Translations under genes and position numbers: made by a program
Shown: positions 51,600 to 63,860 of the stretch, in pieces
Position numbering within the stretch: position 1 is the first letter of the stretch
How the letters are laid out: each line of letters opens with the position of its first letter
The notes under the pieces: model-generated
Database searches by the model: none
What the model saw: only the letters and a program-made list of their open reading frames with translations
Told to the model about the DNA's origin: nothing
Source of the DNA: Watersipora subatra
Taxonomy: Eukaryota; Bryozoa; Gymnolaemata; Cheilostomatida; Watersiporidae
DNA: 64,000 nucleotides
NCBI RefSeq assembly: GCF_963576615.1
Contig: NC_088708.1
Span: forward strand, 66,008,672 to 66,072,671
Reading direction: 5' to 3'

Positions 51600-53200
51600 T
51601 AACCCTGACTAAAGTGAATGAAAAGCGTAATCTTCAACTACTGTTCCAGTAGCCCTATTTTTCCATAAAGTCTATCTAAATGCTATGAAAGAATGAAAGT
51701 CTTAGCGAGCCAAAGTAACCTCTCATGCTTCCAAATTAGTAGAAAAGCTTTAATCAAATGCAAGGCAAAATTGATCCTTTTGTAAAAACTTTAAAATTTT
51801 AAAAATGAACATGGAAACAAACAAATACAGAATTGAAAACATAGAGTGACTATAGCAACTTGCCAAGGAATTACTGTACAATGGAATGCTGTGATGTCTA
51901 ATAAAATGAGCTGTTTTTTTAAAGCAGGCCAACGAGCCTTCAACATTCTAGACCGATGCTCTGATGCGTACTCTTCAACTGTGGGTCGTGACACCTACCA
52001 CACTTTCTTTGGCTCTGGATAGCAGCCAAATTACTAATACAGTAGGCTACAAACATCTGAATTAACGAAAGCTGTAATCAGGCCAAAGTGAGCAAAAATG
52101 CCAATGTGTAAACAGGATGTCTGAGCTGAGTGGATCAAATTACATTTTCTCGGTTTAAACGTTGTCAGTTCATGTTTAAATCTGGTAAATGCTTTTTCTA
52201 AAGGTTTGTTCAAAGGTTCTATTAGAATAAAAATGGTACGGTATCTCATGAACTCTCATAATAATCATATGATCATGTATTTCAGATCTATAAAAGGTGG
52301 GGTAATGTAATAAGCTAAAATCATCATCAGTTTTTCAAGTGCCAAACAATTGAATACACTGCTTTGATAAACAGTTCATCAGTCAATCAAGGTTTTCCTC
52401 GAAAGTTGCAAATGTTATTAGCTGGTGGGCAGAACTTGACATAATAACTACAGAGTATGAAGGAAGCTTGAACCTGTTTACTCATGTCACATCCTGATTT
52501 GATGCTCAGTTTGTATTTCACTCACATTATGAAAAGGGTATAACTGGCTCTCTGCTTCATTAGTAACGGAGTTGCGTTCTCTACTTATGAATATAAATTG
52601 AACTTATATAATATATCAGTTACCATAGTATAGTAACTAACATATTATGTTAGAGCAAAAGTTTAAAACCAGCCAAGTTGTAAAATGACTGAAATTGACT
52701 ATTTCTTTAGTAATTGCCTGATTCACTCAGTCATTTTTCACGATGACTGAAGTTCTCACTCATTTTACAAGTTGGTCAACAATCAGTTCATTAATTTGAC
52801 AGATTGCCTGGAACATTGAAGTAAGACAAGTCATTTACATCAAGTAGAGCATCAACTATCACATATATGCACTCTTATTATTGTTTAACCTCCTACTATT
52901 TAGTATTTTAAAAAAGATTTCTTTAATAAGTACATCATAAGATGGGTAACATTTGATTGAGGATATGGAGATTATTTACAGTTGAACATTTAAGAAGATA
53001 ATCTGAATACCAATTTATATTGTGGTTTTCTCAGCAGATTGGAGTAGTGTAAACTAGTCGTTGCACAAACAAGGTCTGTTGGCTTCTGGGAAACAAATCT
53101 AACACTGTTGCCATTAATTGTTTGAGTTTTGAATAACCTCAGAATGGTGCAATTTAAACAACTGTAGAATAAAGTTTTAAAAGCCATTGCTGTCTGTTGA
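51600..53200. other. Upstream flank of the right Cys-free gene, no gene seen
   Basis: AT-rich. The stretch 51816-51910 (ending TACTGTACAATGGAATGCT) is recognisably homologous to 59140-59230 upstream of the 57.6-kb gene, supporting tandem duplication of a long unit. Confidence 0.6.
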
Positions 53201-53203
53201 AGA

Positions 53204-53253
53204 CATAGATATATAAACCTATATAAACCTATATATATATAGGTTTATATATC
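53204..53253. repeat. Short palindrome (AGATATATAAACCTATATA)
   Basis: GATATATAAACCTATATA is mirrored by TATATAGGTTTATATATC with one extra internal AACCTATATA unit. Confidence 0.8.
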
Positions 53254-53519
53254 TATGGTTGAAGATTATATCAAAGAAACAACGTCTGCTTGAGACTGGC
53301 ACAGTCTACCATCAATCACTAGTTACTAGAAAATCAGCCAGTTTACCCACATCTGAAATTTAACGACAGAGACAGCGCTTCAGATGGTCGCAAGTTTCTA
53401 TCACTCAAAGTAGTCTTTGAATAGTCTAAAAGTATTCATGAGGAATAGCAGAAAAGTTTCGACTGGCGCACAGCGTTAAAATATAAACATCATTTCAATT
53501 CAAAAATGAAAATATAGTT

Positions 53520-53870
53520 AGAAAGTATCATATAAATCTTACTCGGTCCTCAAATACAAGAGAACACAGCTCAATCATTCTGCCCTATTATATTCGGGCT
53601 GTAAACCTTTTAGGTGAAGTTGGATGCTGTGAAACCACAGAGTCAGCGTGAGTTCAACCTAGGAAGTATCTTTTAACAGAGAGATAATTAACAAGAGTGT
53701 CAACATATGCCATAGAATACTGACAGGTAAACCAGGCATTCTAGAGCCATTACAGATCAGCAGAATGAATCAATCCCACAAGCAACTGTTAGGGACAACA
53801 TCTTATCTCAACTTGCTAATTGATGTGGTTGATTTTAGTTGACTTTGAAACCGACTGATGTTTACAGCTT
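53520..53870. repeat. Direct repeat, copy 1 (copy 2 at 60290-60610)
   Basis: Shares CTCGGTCCTCAAATACAAGA, GAGAGATAATTAACAAGAGT and AACTGTTAGGGACAACATC with 60290-60610 in the same order and orientation. Each copy lies upstream of a family gene (2.2 kb before 51338 and 1.7 kb before 58608). Confidence 0.9.
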
Positions 53871-54004
53871 AATGCTTCTCTAACTTCAATCAAATGTGCA
53901 GATTTTGTTATTGCATACTACAGAACTCTTCACAAAAGTTTTTTCAATATTCAGTTGAAATGAAATATGCGGTTTTGACGCTTTCAAAAATCCTGCTACG
54001 ACAA

Positions 54005-54335
54005 ATAAATTGGAATGTTCAGTGTACTACTACAGTGTACTACTACAACATTCTACAATAATGTACTACTACAATAATGTACTAGTACAACATACTACTA
54101 CAACATACTACTACAACGTACTACTACAATGTACTACTACAATGTACTACAACAACATACTACTACTACAATGTACTACCACAACGTACTACTACAACGT
54201 ACTACTACAACCTACTACTACAACATACTACAACTATGTACTACTACAACATACTGCAACTATGTACTACTACAATGCACTAGTTCAACATACTACTGCA
54301 ATGTGCTACTACAATTTACTACTACTAAAATGATC
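54005..54335. repeat. TACTACTACAA-type degenerate minisatellite
   Basis: About 27 copies of a 12/13-bp unit TACTACTACAAC/TG. Long frames in it are artefacts. Confidence 0.93.
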
Positions 54336-54339
54336 AACC

Positions 54340-57150
54340 CAATTCTATAGACAAGAAGCAACTCTCAGTAATTTATTCACCTAACCACTAAGAATGTGTC
54401 ACCAAAAGCTTGTGTACACTCATACACATGTTAGCATACCCTAATCACTGATTCATATCGGCTGCTACCAATGGTATCTTTTTGAGGTTTACTAATGCTA
54501 TACTTTTTACATTCCTCTAGCAAAATGTATTCTTCAGCTGATTAACTGGTGTTTACATAAAGTAGAAGTTGTCTCACCTTACTCACTTTCATTTTTGTTG
54601 TATGATTGTGACATATGTCTTTGTTTTTCTGGCTGTTACTATCAGAGGCTCTGCTCATTCACTCAAGTTGTCAAGTATGTCTGTTAATCTTTCCACTGAC
54701 CTAGCTTGCTTCCTTCTACAACTTAGCTGCAAGTTGGCCGAAAGTCAAAATGTGTTTATATTGTGACAAATCTTGGCAGATCTGATCTGTTTTAGCCATT
54801 CTGCTAGCATTGTTGTAAACACAAAAAATAAGTGTGAAAACATAAAAAACAGAAACTTCTGTTGTAATAATTTGCCTTTTGGGTACTTTTTATACCATAA
54901 CATATTTATTACAATAAAAGTGGCCATGCTCTGTGTTTCATTTATTTTAGCCAAATAAATATTTCTCACTCATACAACATTTGAGCTAAAGGCTGTAACA
55001 CACTGTATTACAGTATTTCAGGGACATAATCTTGGCGATTATTTGTATACCATTTGCATCATAAACTGATAGCATCGCCGATGCAGCGCAGATATGTATT
55101 TTCCGATATGTCGCAGTGCAACCACGATAGTGTGTGCAATGCGCATCACTTCACCAATGGTAACTGGTTGTCACAGCTTGTCTGGCATATATTACCCTTC
55201 AGGATAGTCACTGTGAGACAAGTACTTTAGCGACTTCATGTATAATGGTAACACTGTGTCCCAAACTATTCGTTAATGTAAACGCAGACTGGTTTGTAAT
55301 TGTGTGAACATCGTTATCACAGACAATCACCTGTATGAAACTGTAGAACTAACGGAGGTATATTGTAATACAATGTGTACCAGGTCTTAAGCAACTTAAC
55401 CAGTGAGGTTATCTTATTATTTCTTGCATTTTGACAACTCCTTGCTACTTTAAACAATACAGCGGTTTACTGTAGCTGAAGCTCTCAACCTTATGGTAGA
55501 AATAGAATGTCCTTTATATTACACTTGATCTGAGCAACAAAGGCTACTAGAAACTTTAAAATGTTTAAAAATGTCTGGAATACAGACTCTGCTGCAGTGA
55601 GGTCCATCAATGTGCTGCCCTGATTTACCACTATCTGGTATTACATGTACATTACGCAACCAGGTTACCTCAGCCAGATTGCAGAATTCCCACGCTATTA
55701 CTCAATTACTAAGAGAACATGACCATTATCTGCAAAAACTTTTTCTCTCAGCCCTGTTGCTGGCCTGCTGACACACAAACATTCTTTTTTGCGGCCCTAG
55801 AGTAGCATATAGCCCTAGAGTAGCATATAGCCTTAGAGTAGCATATATTTTTTGAGAAGTGTAACAAAGGTATGGGGTTGGGGCAAAACGTTATTATTAG
55901 CTACATGTAGAACTGCCTAGCAAATTATCTATTATCCAAATGCTGTAAAACTCACCATTGTTTCATATGAACACAGTCTTACTTGTGAGAACTTTTACCA
56001 GCAATTGACATAGACAGTAGCACTTCAATAGAATTAATTAAATGAGTTTTATTAATTGTAACTAAATAAGTTGAAAATAGCTTTAGAGTGTGCCAGAAAA
56101 AGAGAGCCATTACAGAAAGTTTTTATGGCTAAATATTTGCTGATTGATGGATGGATAGGGTGGATGAAAATTTAGAACATCATTTTTTCTGGACCAGTTA
56201 AAAAGTCTAATAACCCACTAAAACTACAACCTTACTAGGTCTGGCTGTCTGGTCAGGCAGGTTTGGCAGACATTAAAAAAACTAGAAAATGAAGATTAAC
56301 AATTAAATACATTTTTACATATATTATATAACATAGGCCTACATGAGGCCTATATATAACGCATTGTATATTTCTGTATAAACTTTTATTTTGTTTGTAT
56401 CTCAAACTTTATCTTCAAATTCAATGAATTGTATTTTTTTAAACTTTTCAAAAAGTTTGTATTAATTTTTAATTTGTAAAATGAGTATTCAGTTTTATTG
56501 ATAGTTTTGCCACGCACTTACAACGAGGTGTTTGTGAGAGTTCAGTGTTGAAACTATGAAGGAAATACACGTATGTATGCTGCTCATTTTTTATTCTATT
56601 ATAGAGATATTTTTATTGATATATTTCTTGAAAAAAGGTAGAAGTATTCAAAGAAATATAACTAGTAAATTTTTTACATTTTCTATTTCAGACTACGCTG
56701 TAGCTATAGATTAGGCTAGTTAGCCTGAGCACCTGACTTTTTGGAAAAGAACATGCAGTCCATTATTTATTTACCCAAGTTGAACACGGAGTGAGCAAAA
56801 TTTCGGAAGAAATAGCTAATCCTGAAGGAAACTTCTTTGCAACTTATCAATGGGTTGTCTATTTGTGAGCTCTATGTAATCTACCACATTCTTATTTGAG
56901 AATGAAGCTATTGCCTGTTGATCTAAAAACCATCAAGTGTGGCTGCTGTTTCATATTCCCTATTTATCTGAGTAGACAACTTCATAAAAACTGAAAGCTT
57001 TTCAGCTGAGGACACTGACTCCTGTCATATAGCCTACATGTAATATCTTAGATGGTTCTATAGAGTGTCTTAGACTGTGATCCATCATACCAGTGAAGGG
57101 TTATTGGCCATATTATGCAGGAACTGATAACTGTTTATATGCATTACTGT
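54340..57150. other. No gene recognised
   Basis: AT-rich sequence. An 18-bp phrase (CCCTAGAGTAGCATATAG) is present three times at 55795-55848. No convincing exon. Confidence 0.5.
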
Positions 57151-57159
57151 TCTATTGAC

Positions 57160-57560
57160 ACTGCCAGTTCTATAATGCAATTTGTTCAAGTGGTTGAGCA
57201 GACTGCTTCCAGTCAGATGACACAAATAGGCAGGTGGTTGAACTGTGTTAAAGCTATTGGCTGTGTTTATTCTGACAGACCAACATAAAACACCAGAGGG
57301 GAGCAGTTACAATGGCTTTATGATAAAGCGTTATAAAATGCGTCTATGAGATAGTGTTAGATCAACACGTGCTCACATCATCAGGGAACAAAGTCTAATG
57401 TTTGTAATCGCTTTCATACGCATCATCAATTCTTACAAATAGATCATGATTTCAAGCTCCTTCGTACATAAATAAAAATATAAAATACAACCTTTTTTAA
57501 GATTGTCACATTTAATTTATAAATTATTTTGTTATGTACATATCTTCTGACTTTAGTAGC
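57160..57560. repeat. 3' flank of the metallothionein-like gene, homologous to the palindrome arms
   Basis: TGACACAAATAGGCAGGTGG, TTAAAGCTATTGGCTGT.TT and CTTCGTACATAAATAAAAAT recur in the 3' region of the right Cys-free gene (about 49480-49800) and, inverted, of the left one. Homology thus extends about 450 bp beyond the stop codons. Confidence 0.88.
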
Positions 57561-57617
57561 ACGCTAGGCAAGGGGTGAAGTGAAGGTTTTTCCAATAGAG
57601 TGTGAATGGCTGGGAAG

Positions 57618-58608
57618 TTAGCTGCCTTCTACAAAATCAAAAAGAAAGACTAAGATGTTGCCAAGAATTTCAACAAACACAACATACATGTAATCAGTTA
57701 ATAATAATTAAATAGCAGTACTGGGTACTACATACGTGTGGGGCAGTCATGGCAGTGGTCATCGTGTTCAGACTTGCAAGGGTCAGCCTCCTTGTCACAC
57801 TCATGGCTTGCGCAGCAGTCTAAAAATAATACAAAATGCAACTTTTAAACTTTGCTAACAAAATGACTATATTATAACTTATTTTGTGAGTACCATTACC
57901 TATATTGATAGTGAACACACTGATGAGCGCTTTCGATATCATTTCTACAGTCTACACAACATCTCAAATTAAGACTATTAGACTCTTCAGTTTATCAGCC
58001 TGATAAGAAAATTTCGAAAAAATGCTCTGCTTGTGTTTGATTTCTTTTGCAAATAAAAATTGTTTTGCAAACAATATTCAGTAGCAGCATGATGAGAGCA
58101 GACGATTTCCTACCATTCATAATAATTCTGTAGGATTCCTGCATACAAACAAAACCTCTCTTGTATTTAGGCAGTGCATGTTGAAAGAATTGATATTTGA
58201 ATTGATGACTGAATTGCTTCTTCTATTCTCATGCAGTAACAGTGACAATAGTAATAATATCAGCGATTCAAATATTTCCCTATTTATTTTTAATTTGCTC
58301 ACCCTTAGTCTTAGCCTTGACCTTGCACTCTGTAGAGCAATTGTCGGCAGCAGCATCACAGTCAGCAGCACATCCTTGCTTTTCTAAAATACAGCATTGC
58401 TGATATGAATTAGCATGTTTAATATTAGAGGTCATATAAAAAATAGATTTGCATTCGTTCTGGAAGTATCTGCTTTTTATAATGTTCTACGGCAGCAGTA
58501 TTTTAGAACTGCTGACAAATCTTTATTAGTTGAAATCTTATTTATTAAAATGATTGGAAACTTTGCATGAAAGTATTCAGAAATATTTTCCTTACCACTG
58601 TCAGCCAT
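57618..58608 (-). CDS. Metallothionein-like Cys/His-rich protein (Cys-bearing parent type of the Cys-free pair)
   Basis: Minus-strand exons 58608-58596, 58383-58303, 57819-57736 and 57628-57618, 62 residues. It opens MADSEKQGCAADCD, has the basic linker CKVKAKTK, then DCCASHECD and a C-terminal HCHDCPTQGS. Ten Cys and four His with a high share of Asp and Lys suggest a metal-binding, metallothionein-like cytosolic protein. The Cys pattern (isolated Cys and one CC, no CxC) is unlike the two classical genes nearby, so binding is inferred. Start exon, phase-1 first intron and promoter module are those of the whole cluster. Exon sizes match the Cys-free genes except exon 3 (84 against 66 bp). No break seen. 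Confidence 0.88.
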
Positions 58609-58692
58609 TTTAACAAAATTAAGGTTTAAGAGAAGAGAAGCTAGCAGAGTTATCCAAGCAAACAGAAGATGCTCTTCTCTGCTGACTTCTGT

Positions 58693-58716
58693 TTATATAC
58701 TAAACTTTTAGAGGCC
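58693..58716 (-). promoter_or_regulatory. Core promoter of the metallothionein-like gene: GGCCTC-N11-TATATAA
   Basis: Minus strand: GGCCTC (58716-58711), 11 bases, TATATAA (58699-58693), 85 bp before the ATG at 58608. ATCTTCTGTTTGCTTGGATA follows, shared with the Cys-free genes. Confidence 0.87.
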
Positions 58717-58719
58717 TCT

Positions 58720-60289
58720 TAAGGTGCTCATTATGAATAGGTGCTAGCACCTAGCAATATCTTCTTCTATGAAATATATGATGAAAAGATTTATTCCCCA
58801 TAACGACTGCGTAACTACAGCTCCTGATCAACCTGATACGATTCGAGACTACTGTAAACTATCGATATCTTGCTCTTTGCTTGCAATGACAAAGCACAAC
58901 TTGTTTCTACATACACAAATAGTAAACCGAAAAAACAGTATGATAGAATTGGTATCTAAAACACCTAATTATGTGCAGAATGTAAATAGATTTGTCAAAA
59001 CCTGAAAGTTTTGGCAAGCTGGTCGACCAAAATAATTTTTGGTCAAATTTTTAAATAAGAGGTCAAGTTATATACAAATGCATAAAAGGTTTTTTATTTA
59101 ATACAAACTTTAAAACTTATATTGTTAAACAAAGTGTTGAAGCAAATAAACCTGTTCGGAGATATGTAGAGTATTGCTATAACCAGTTTTCGAAGAACTA
59201 CTGTACAAGGAATGCTACAATAACTACTGAATACTAGCACTCTATAATTGCAAGCCACCCGCAGCTTCCGGCTAGCTAAACCACTGCTCCCTCTTTATCT
59301 ATCAAGTGCGGGCTGTTACTGTCTGCTCTCCAGTCATTGGCTATGGATTATAGCAAAAAAATCCAAGCACAGGTTACGAAGGTAAAACGACAAGAAACTG
59401 TAGGTCCATGTGAGCTAAGCATGCCCATGTTTTGCCAGAAACCATTGAACAAACAGGAGGAAGCTATCAGCTATTTACATATTAGCTGCTAGACTTTTAA
59501 AAGATCTTGTAATCTGTTCATTGGCTCAGACTATTTATTCTGTCTGACGAGTTTTGATTACTGAAGATCAGCAGAGCATACAAGCAAAAAGTCAACAAAG
59601 GAAAAATTCCAATTTTTTTTCTTTTTCTACAATATTGAAGAATAAATCCTATAGTACGATGCCTTGAAACTTGCTATATTTGAAAAAAACATATGGGGGC
59701 AATTTGTATAGCATATAGTTATCGTATAGCTAGCCTTTGGTTATGGACTAACACAAGCTTGTGATCGAAACTTTGTAAACATGTGATAATATAATAAATT
59801 AGAATAATCAGAGATTTTTTGTAGAACCAACTTATTTGCTACATTGCTTCATAGACAAACGAATTATAATAATTGTTTGTCAATCAAGCTTCTCAAAAAA
59901 CCAAAGTACTTTGAAGACAAAGCCGAAGAGTTGTTAAAGACTATAACTAGCGACAGTCTGTGCTAGCCGCAGCCTTGAAATGAACACTCCTGAGGTGTCA
60001 AACATAAGTGAAGTTATATGATTACAACTTTTTTACAATTTAATTCTTGTGGTGACATCTTTAATAAACTATGTATATTTTCTTAGTATTCATTTTTAAT
60101 AGTTGCGTTTCCAAAATATATTTTATTCTGAATAATATGATTTTTATTTTCAAGTAACCAAGTTTTTAATATAATTCAAATTAGTTCCTTACAGCACATT
60201 TTGAGTTTCAGTTTGAAACTTGTAAGACATTTCTTATGTGATCAGTCAACCAGTTATGAGAAAGCAGAGAGAGTCTTAATAAAGCTCTG
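58720..60289. other. Upstream flank, no gene recognised
   Basis: AT-rich. Partial homology to 51600-53500 (see 59140-59230). No exon or RNA gene seen. Confidence 0.5.
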
Positions 60290-60610
60290 TGTATAATTTT
60301 CACTCGGTCCTCAAATACAAGAGAACAAAGTTCAATCACACTTTGCCCTATTATATTAGGGTTGTGATCTTTTCAGGTCAAGTAAATTGCAATAAAACCA
60401 CAAGGTCATCGAGAGTTCAACCTAAGAAGTATCCCCTAACAGAGAGATAATTAACAAGAGTGTCAACATATGCCATGGAATACTGACAGGTGAACCAGGC
60501 ATTCTAAAGCCATAACAGATCAGCAGAATGAACCAGTCCTACCAGCAACTGTTAGGGACAACATCATATCTAAACTTGGTAATTGATGTGGTTGATTTTA
60601 ACTGATGCTA
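60290..60610. repeat. Direct repeat, copy 2 (copy 1 at 53520-53870)
   Basis: See copy 1. Divergence is moderate, with small indels, so this duplication is older than the inverted repeat at 43-51 kb. Confidence 0.9.
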
Positions 60611-61379
60611 AAAGGAAGCCCACCCACTGCTGTTCTGCTTTGTCGACTAACAGACAGTCATTATGACCACAAAAATTCACCATGAAAGAATATTCTCTCA
60701 ATATCTAGTTGGCGGTAAAAATGGAATAGCCATTTTACTCTATTTCAATGTTTTTATCTTTATACGTACTATATTTTCTGTTGTAAAACGAATAGAGAGG
60801 GGGATGGGTGATAGTCATTTTAATGTAAAACAGAAGTCTACCAACATTTGTGGCTGGTGAGAGGGTGAAAGTAGGCAGTGAAATGCAGGAGAAAAGAGGG
60901 ATGGAGGAGAACTAATTGTTAGACGGAGGGGGGGTGTTCGTGCCATTAGTTATAAAAATCTATATGATTGTAATGAGCAATTTGAATGAAAATAACATAA
61001 TTTTACTCCAAAGGTTTAGCCTACATGTCCTTGGCTTGTTACCATAGCAATAGCCAACCACAATCATTGATTACCTACTTCCGTCACTTACCGGAGACTA
61101 CTAACAAGAAATGGCATGAGATTGCCATCAACCCCCTCAACCCCATCCCCCTGCACACCAAGTAGCAGTGGTACCAAGAGCATTAGGACAAAGCTTTACT
61201 AAGGCTATCCATGTTGTATTCTCTCCTTGTTGCTCCCCCTAGCCTACTTCCCACCATCCTATTGTATACTAATCAAGTGTTCACGTGTCTCATTCTGAGA
61301 CAATTATGTAACACCAAGTGGGAGCCTGGTGTTAGGATGTGATACAGCGTGAGCTGTCTAGTTTGAACCAGTTATCATG
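60611..61379. other. No gene recognised
   Basis: Includes a purine-rich run (GAGGGGGATGGG and GGAGGGGGGGTG, 60795-60940) and a C-rich run at 61125-61155. No coding evidence. Confidence 0.5.
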
Positions 61380-61790
61380 GCTGGTTCACACTGTATCACC
61401 ATATGTCAGTATTAACCATGCTGTACTTCTGTTATCGTCTGTAATAACCATGTTCACATTAACACAAACCCATCAGAATATACATCAAAGAGTAGTCTGC
61501 AGCATAGTGTTCTCATATACATTGCACTCGCAGATACTAGTCTCGCAGCAACTGTCATTGAGGAGAATATAGATCAAGATATTCGTGACAGCCAATCACC
61601 ATCACTGAAGCGCTACATATTACACAGACTGGTGTGGATGCTAGGCAAACTATTGGGAAAGATTAGCAGCTGAAATCTTTCCCAACATATTCAGATTCCC
61701 TCGACAATGCATTTGGTTTACGACAACCATAGTCGGCGAATAATCGTCGAGAGGGCAACTCCGATATACGGCGATATCGTGTGAACCAGC
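61380..61790. mobile_element. MITE-like element with GCTGGTTCACAC ends
   Basis: The left end GCTGGTTCACAC, continuing KRTATCRCCRTATRTC, is mirrored at 61763-61790. About 411 bp, no coding capacity. No target duplication could be assigned, so the superfamily is open. Confidence 0.65.
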
Positions 61791-63180
61791 TTAAGCTGAC
61801 ACAGTGAGACAGTTTCATACCCAACAACCTTTATTAGGGCCACGAATAGTTTTTAGCAGCTGTTCCATTGCTCAGGCAGAACCTTTACTAATATCAGTAA
61901 GTTGTGCAGTATTTGTTGTTATATTTGAGTTTACTGACGTAAAGACCATAAACATACGACATACCACGACATACCACAATCGGTATGTCGTGAAATTTTT
62001 AGCTGGAGCTGCAGTTATCAACCATCTAAGTAACATTAAATAAACTTTTTCCGTTTCTACACATTTCAAGCTTTCTAAAGATATCTACCTTTGCTACGTT
62101 TGGCTCAAAACCAACTGGCTAAATCTACAAAAACAATGGATATCGCCCGTCAAATTCAAAGCAGTCAATTGTTTTTGAACACCAATGTAGTTGAAGCTTG
62201 TCTAGCATTACACAGTGAGAGCCTTGGTAACTTTCAGCCATCAAGTTGGCAGATTCAAGTTTCACTGATCGGGATAGCAACATGATTTCTCAAGTTTGTT
62301 CATCATACACCTACACAGCTTTTAGCAGAATCTAAAGAGTGTTCAAGCAACTCTTGCATCTGTATAAGTACAATTAGACCCCAATTTGTTGTTCTATCTG
62401 TTGTTCAACTTGTTGTTCTGGTTTCCTATGCATGGTATAGCTGTATTATTTTGTCCCTATTTACATAAAGTAATTCTGTTTACTATTTACAAAAGTCATT
62501 CTACACTTTTGGTCGGATTAAGAGGTTTCTTTAAAACATGTCTGCCTCATCCTTGGGACACTTTTAAAATTCAAACCTTTAACTAATAAACTTTCACGGA
62601 AATGTTGATATTTCAGATCATGTGACTAGTGAGCGGGAGAGGATTGCCCAACACTTGGAATGCGACTTTTTGTGTGATTAATGCGACTTTTTTGTGATTA
62701 ATGCAAAAATATTTAAACTCATCTGCTTATCAATTTAGTCAGAACCACAAAAATGTTTTTTTCATAGTTTATGGGTGACTTTCATCACTCCATTCCGGTT
62801 TCATCAGTGAAGCAGGAGGTTGACTGTAACTGACTGACTTTTCTACAAAGTGTGGGTGAATCGGAATGCATATCATAAGATCATAAAATAACAAGACAGC
62901 CCTATATAGGTTATGTTGTTTTATTACAATATTTAGTAAAATATAGCCAATGGTAAACAACACTATGAATTATGACAAATAGTAAGCTGGTTAGAGCTTT
63001 AAAGCAAAAAATAACATTTATGACAGCAAGGTCGAAGGTCAAGGTTGACTATCTCTTGAGCCTTATGTATGTACAAATGGAAGGTGATGCTGCTGGAGTT
63101 GGTTACTTGATAGATTCTGCAACACACAAAGATAAATATTAGAACATAACCTTTAGGCAGAGGATAATATTAGGCAAGCC
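61791..63180. other. No gene recognised
   Basis: AT-rich sequence before the metallothionein B 3' end; a short inverted CATACGACATACC...GGTATGTCGTG at 61951-61992. The 3' UTR of metallothionein B probably occupies the last few hundred bases. Confidence 0.5.
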
Positions 63181-63184
63181 AGCA

Positions 63185-63757
63185 TCACTCAGCGGCTGAC
63201 TCACATTCTTTCTTTGAGCAGCATTCGCAGTCTGTGCCGCAGTTACAGTCAGGGCCACACTTGCATTCCTCCCCAGCTGTGCAGCATGGATTTCCACATG
63301 GGTTTTCTACAATCAGGCTCAGTTGGTCTTACATTGTTTAACTTTGGCTGGCATCACGCCAATAAGACCAGCCGAGTATGTCTACCTAGAATCTAACTAG
63401 ACCTAATGCTAAATAAACAAACCATTTAATATAAACTAAGAATCAGAGGCTAGTTTAAACATCCAATGGCTAGACAATTTCAATGAATTATTGATTTAGT
63501 GTATCTAAATGCTGCCAAAATATTCTAACATTACCCATAATGCAACACAATGCATATTCATAGAGACTACACATATCATGATCTGACATATTTTACTAAG
63601 ATTTTACGATCAGATTAAGAATTGTTTCATGAAAATTCATGACGTGACATATCTCCATGAGATTTAACGAAAAACCGTGTTTTCCTGAAAAATCATTATC
63701 TGACATACCGTATTAGGTAAATGTATTGGTGTCTGTATACATACCACTGGAGGACAT
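63185..63757 (-). CDS. Metallothionein B
   Basis: Minus-strand exons 63757-63745 (MSSS plus one base) and 63306-63185 (stop TGA), 44 residues with 11 Cys. The pattern ENPCGNPCC, then EECKCGPDCNCGTDCECC, has the CxC, CC and G-x-D-C-x-C spacings of classical metallothioneins; no aromatic residue. Family role: cytosolic thiolate-cluster storage and detoxification of Zn, Cu and Cd. Shares first-exon size, first-intron phase and promoter spacing with the cluster. Start chosen by the splice structure common to all five genes. Complete and intact. Confidence 0.93.
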
Positions 63758-63836
63758 GATGTAGAGAAGAAGGAACGGCTATTTGGCTAGATGAGATGCA
63801 AATGCAGTACGGCATATCTCTGGTTTAACCAGAGCT

Positions 63837-63860
63837 TGATATAGTAAACATAAAGAGGCT
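63837..63860 (-). promoter_or_regulatory. Core promoter of metallothionein B: AGCCTC-N11-TATATCA
   Basis: Minus strand: AGCCTC (63860-63855), 11 bases, TATATCA (63843-63837), 80 bp before the ATG at 63757. Slightly diverged version of the module in front of the other four genes, with identical spacing. Confidence 0.75.

Noticed and set aside
54010-54333. Tyr/Thr-rich frames of 73-107 codons
   Set aside because: Translations of the TACTACTACAA repeat.
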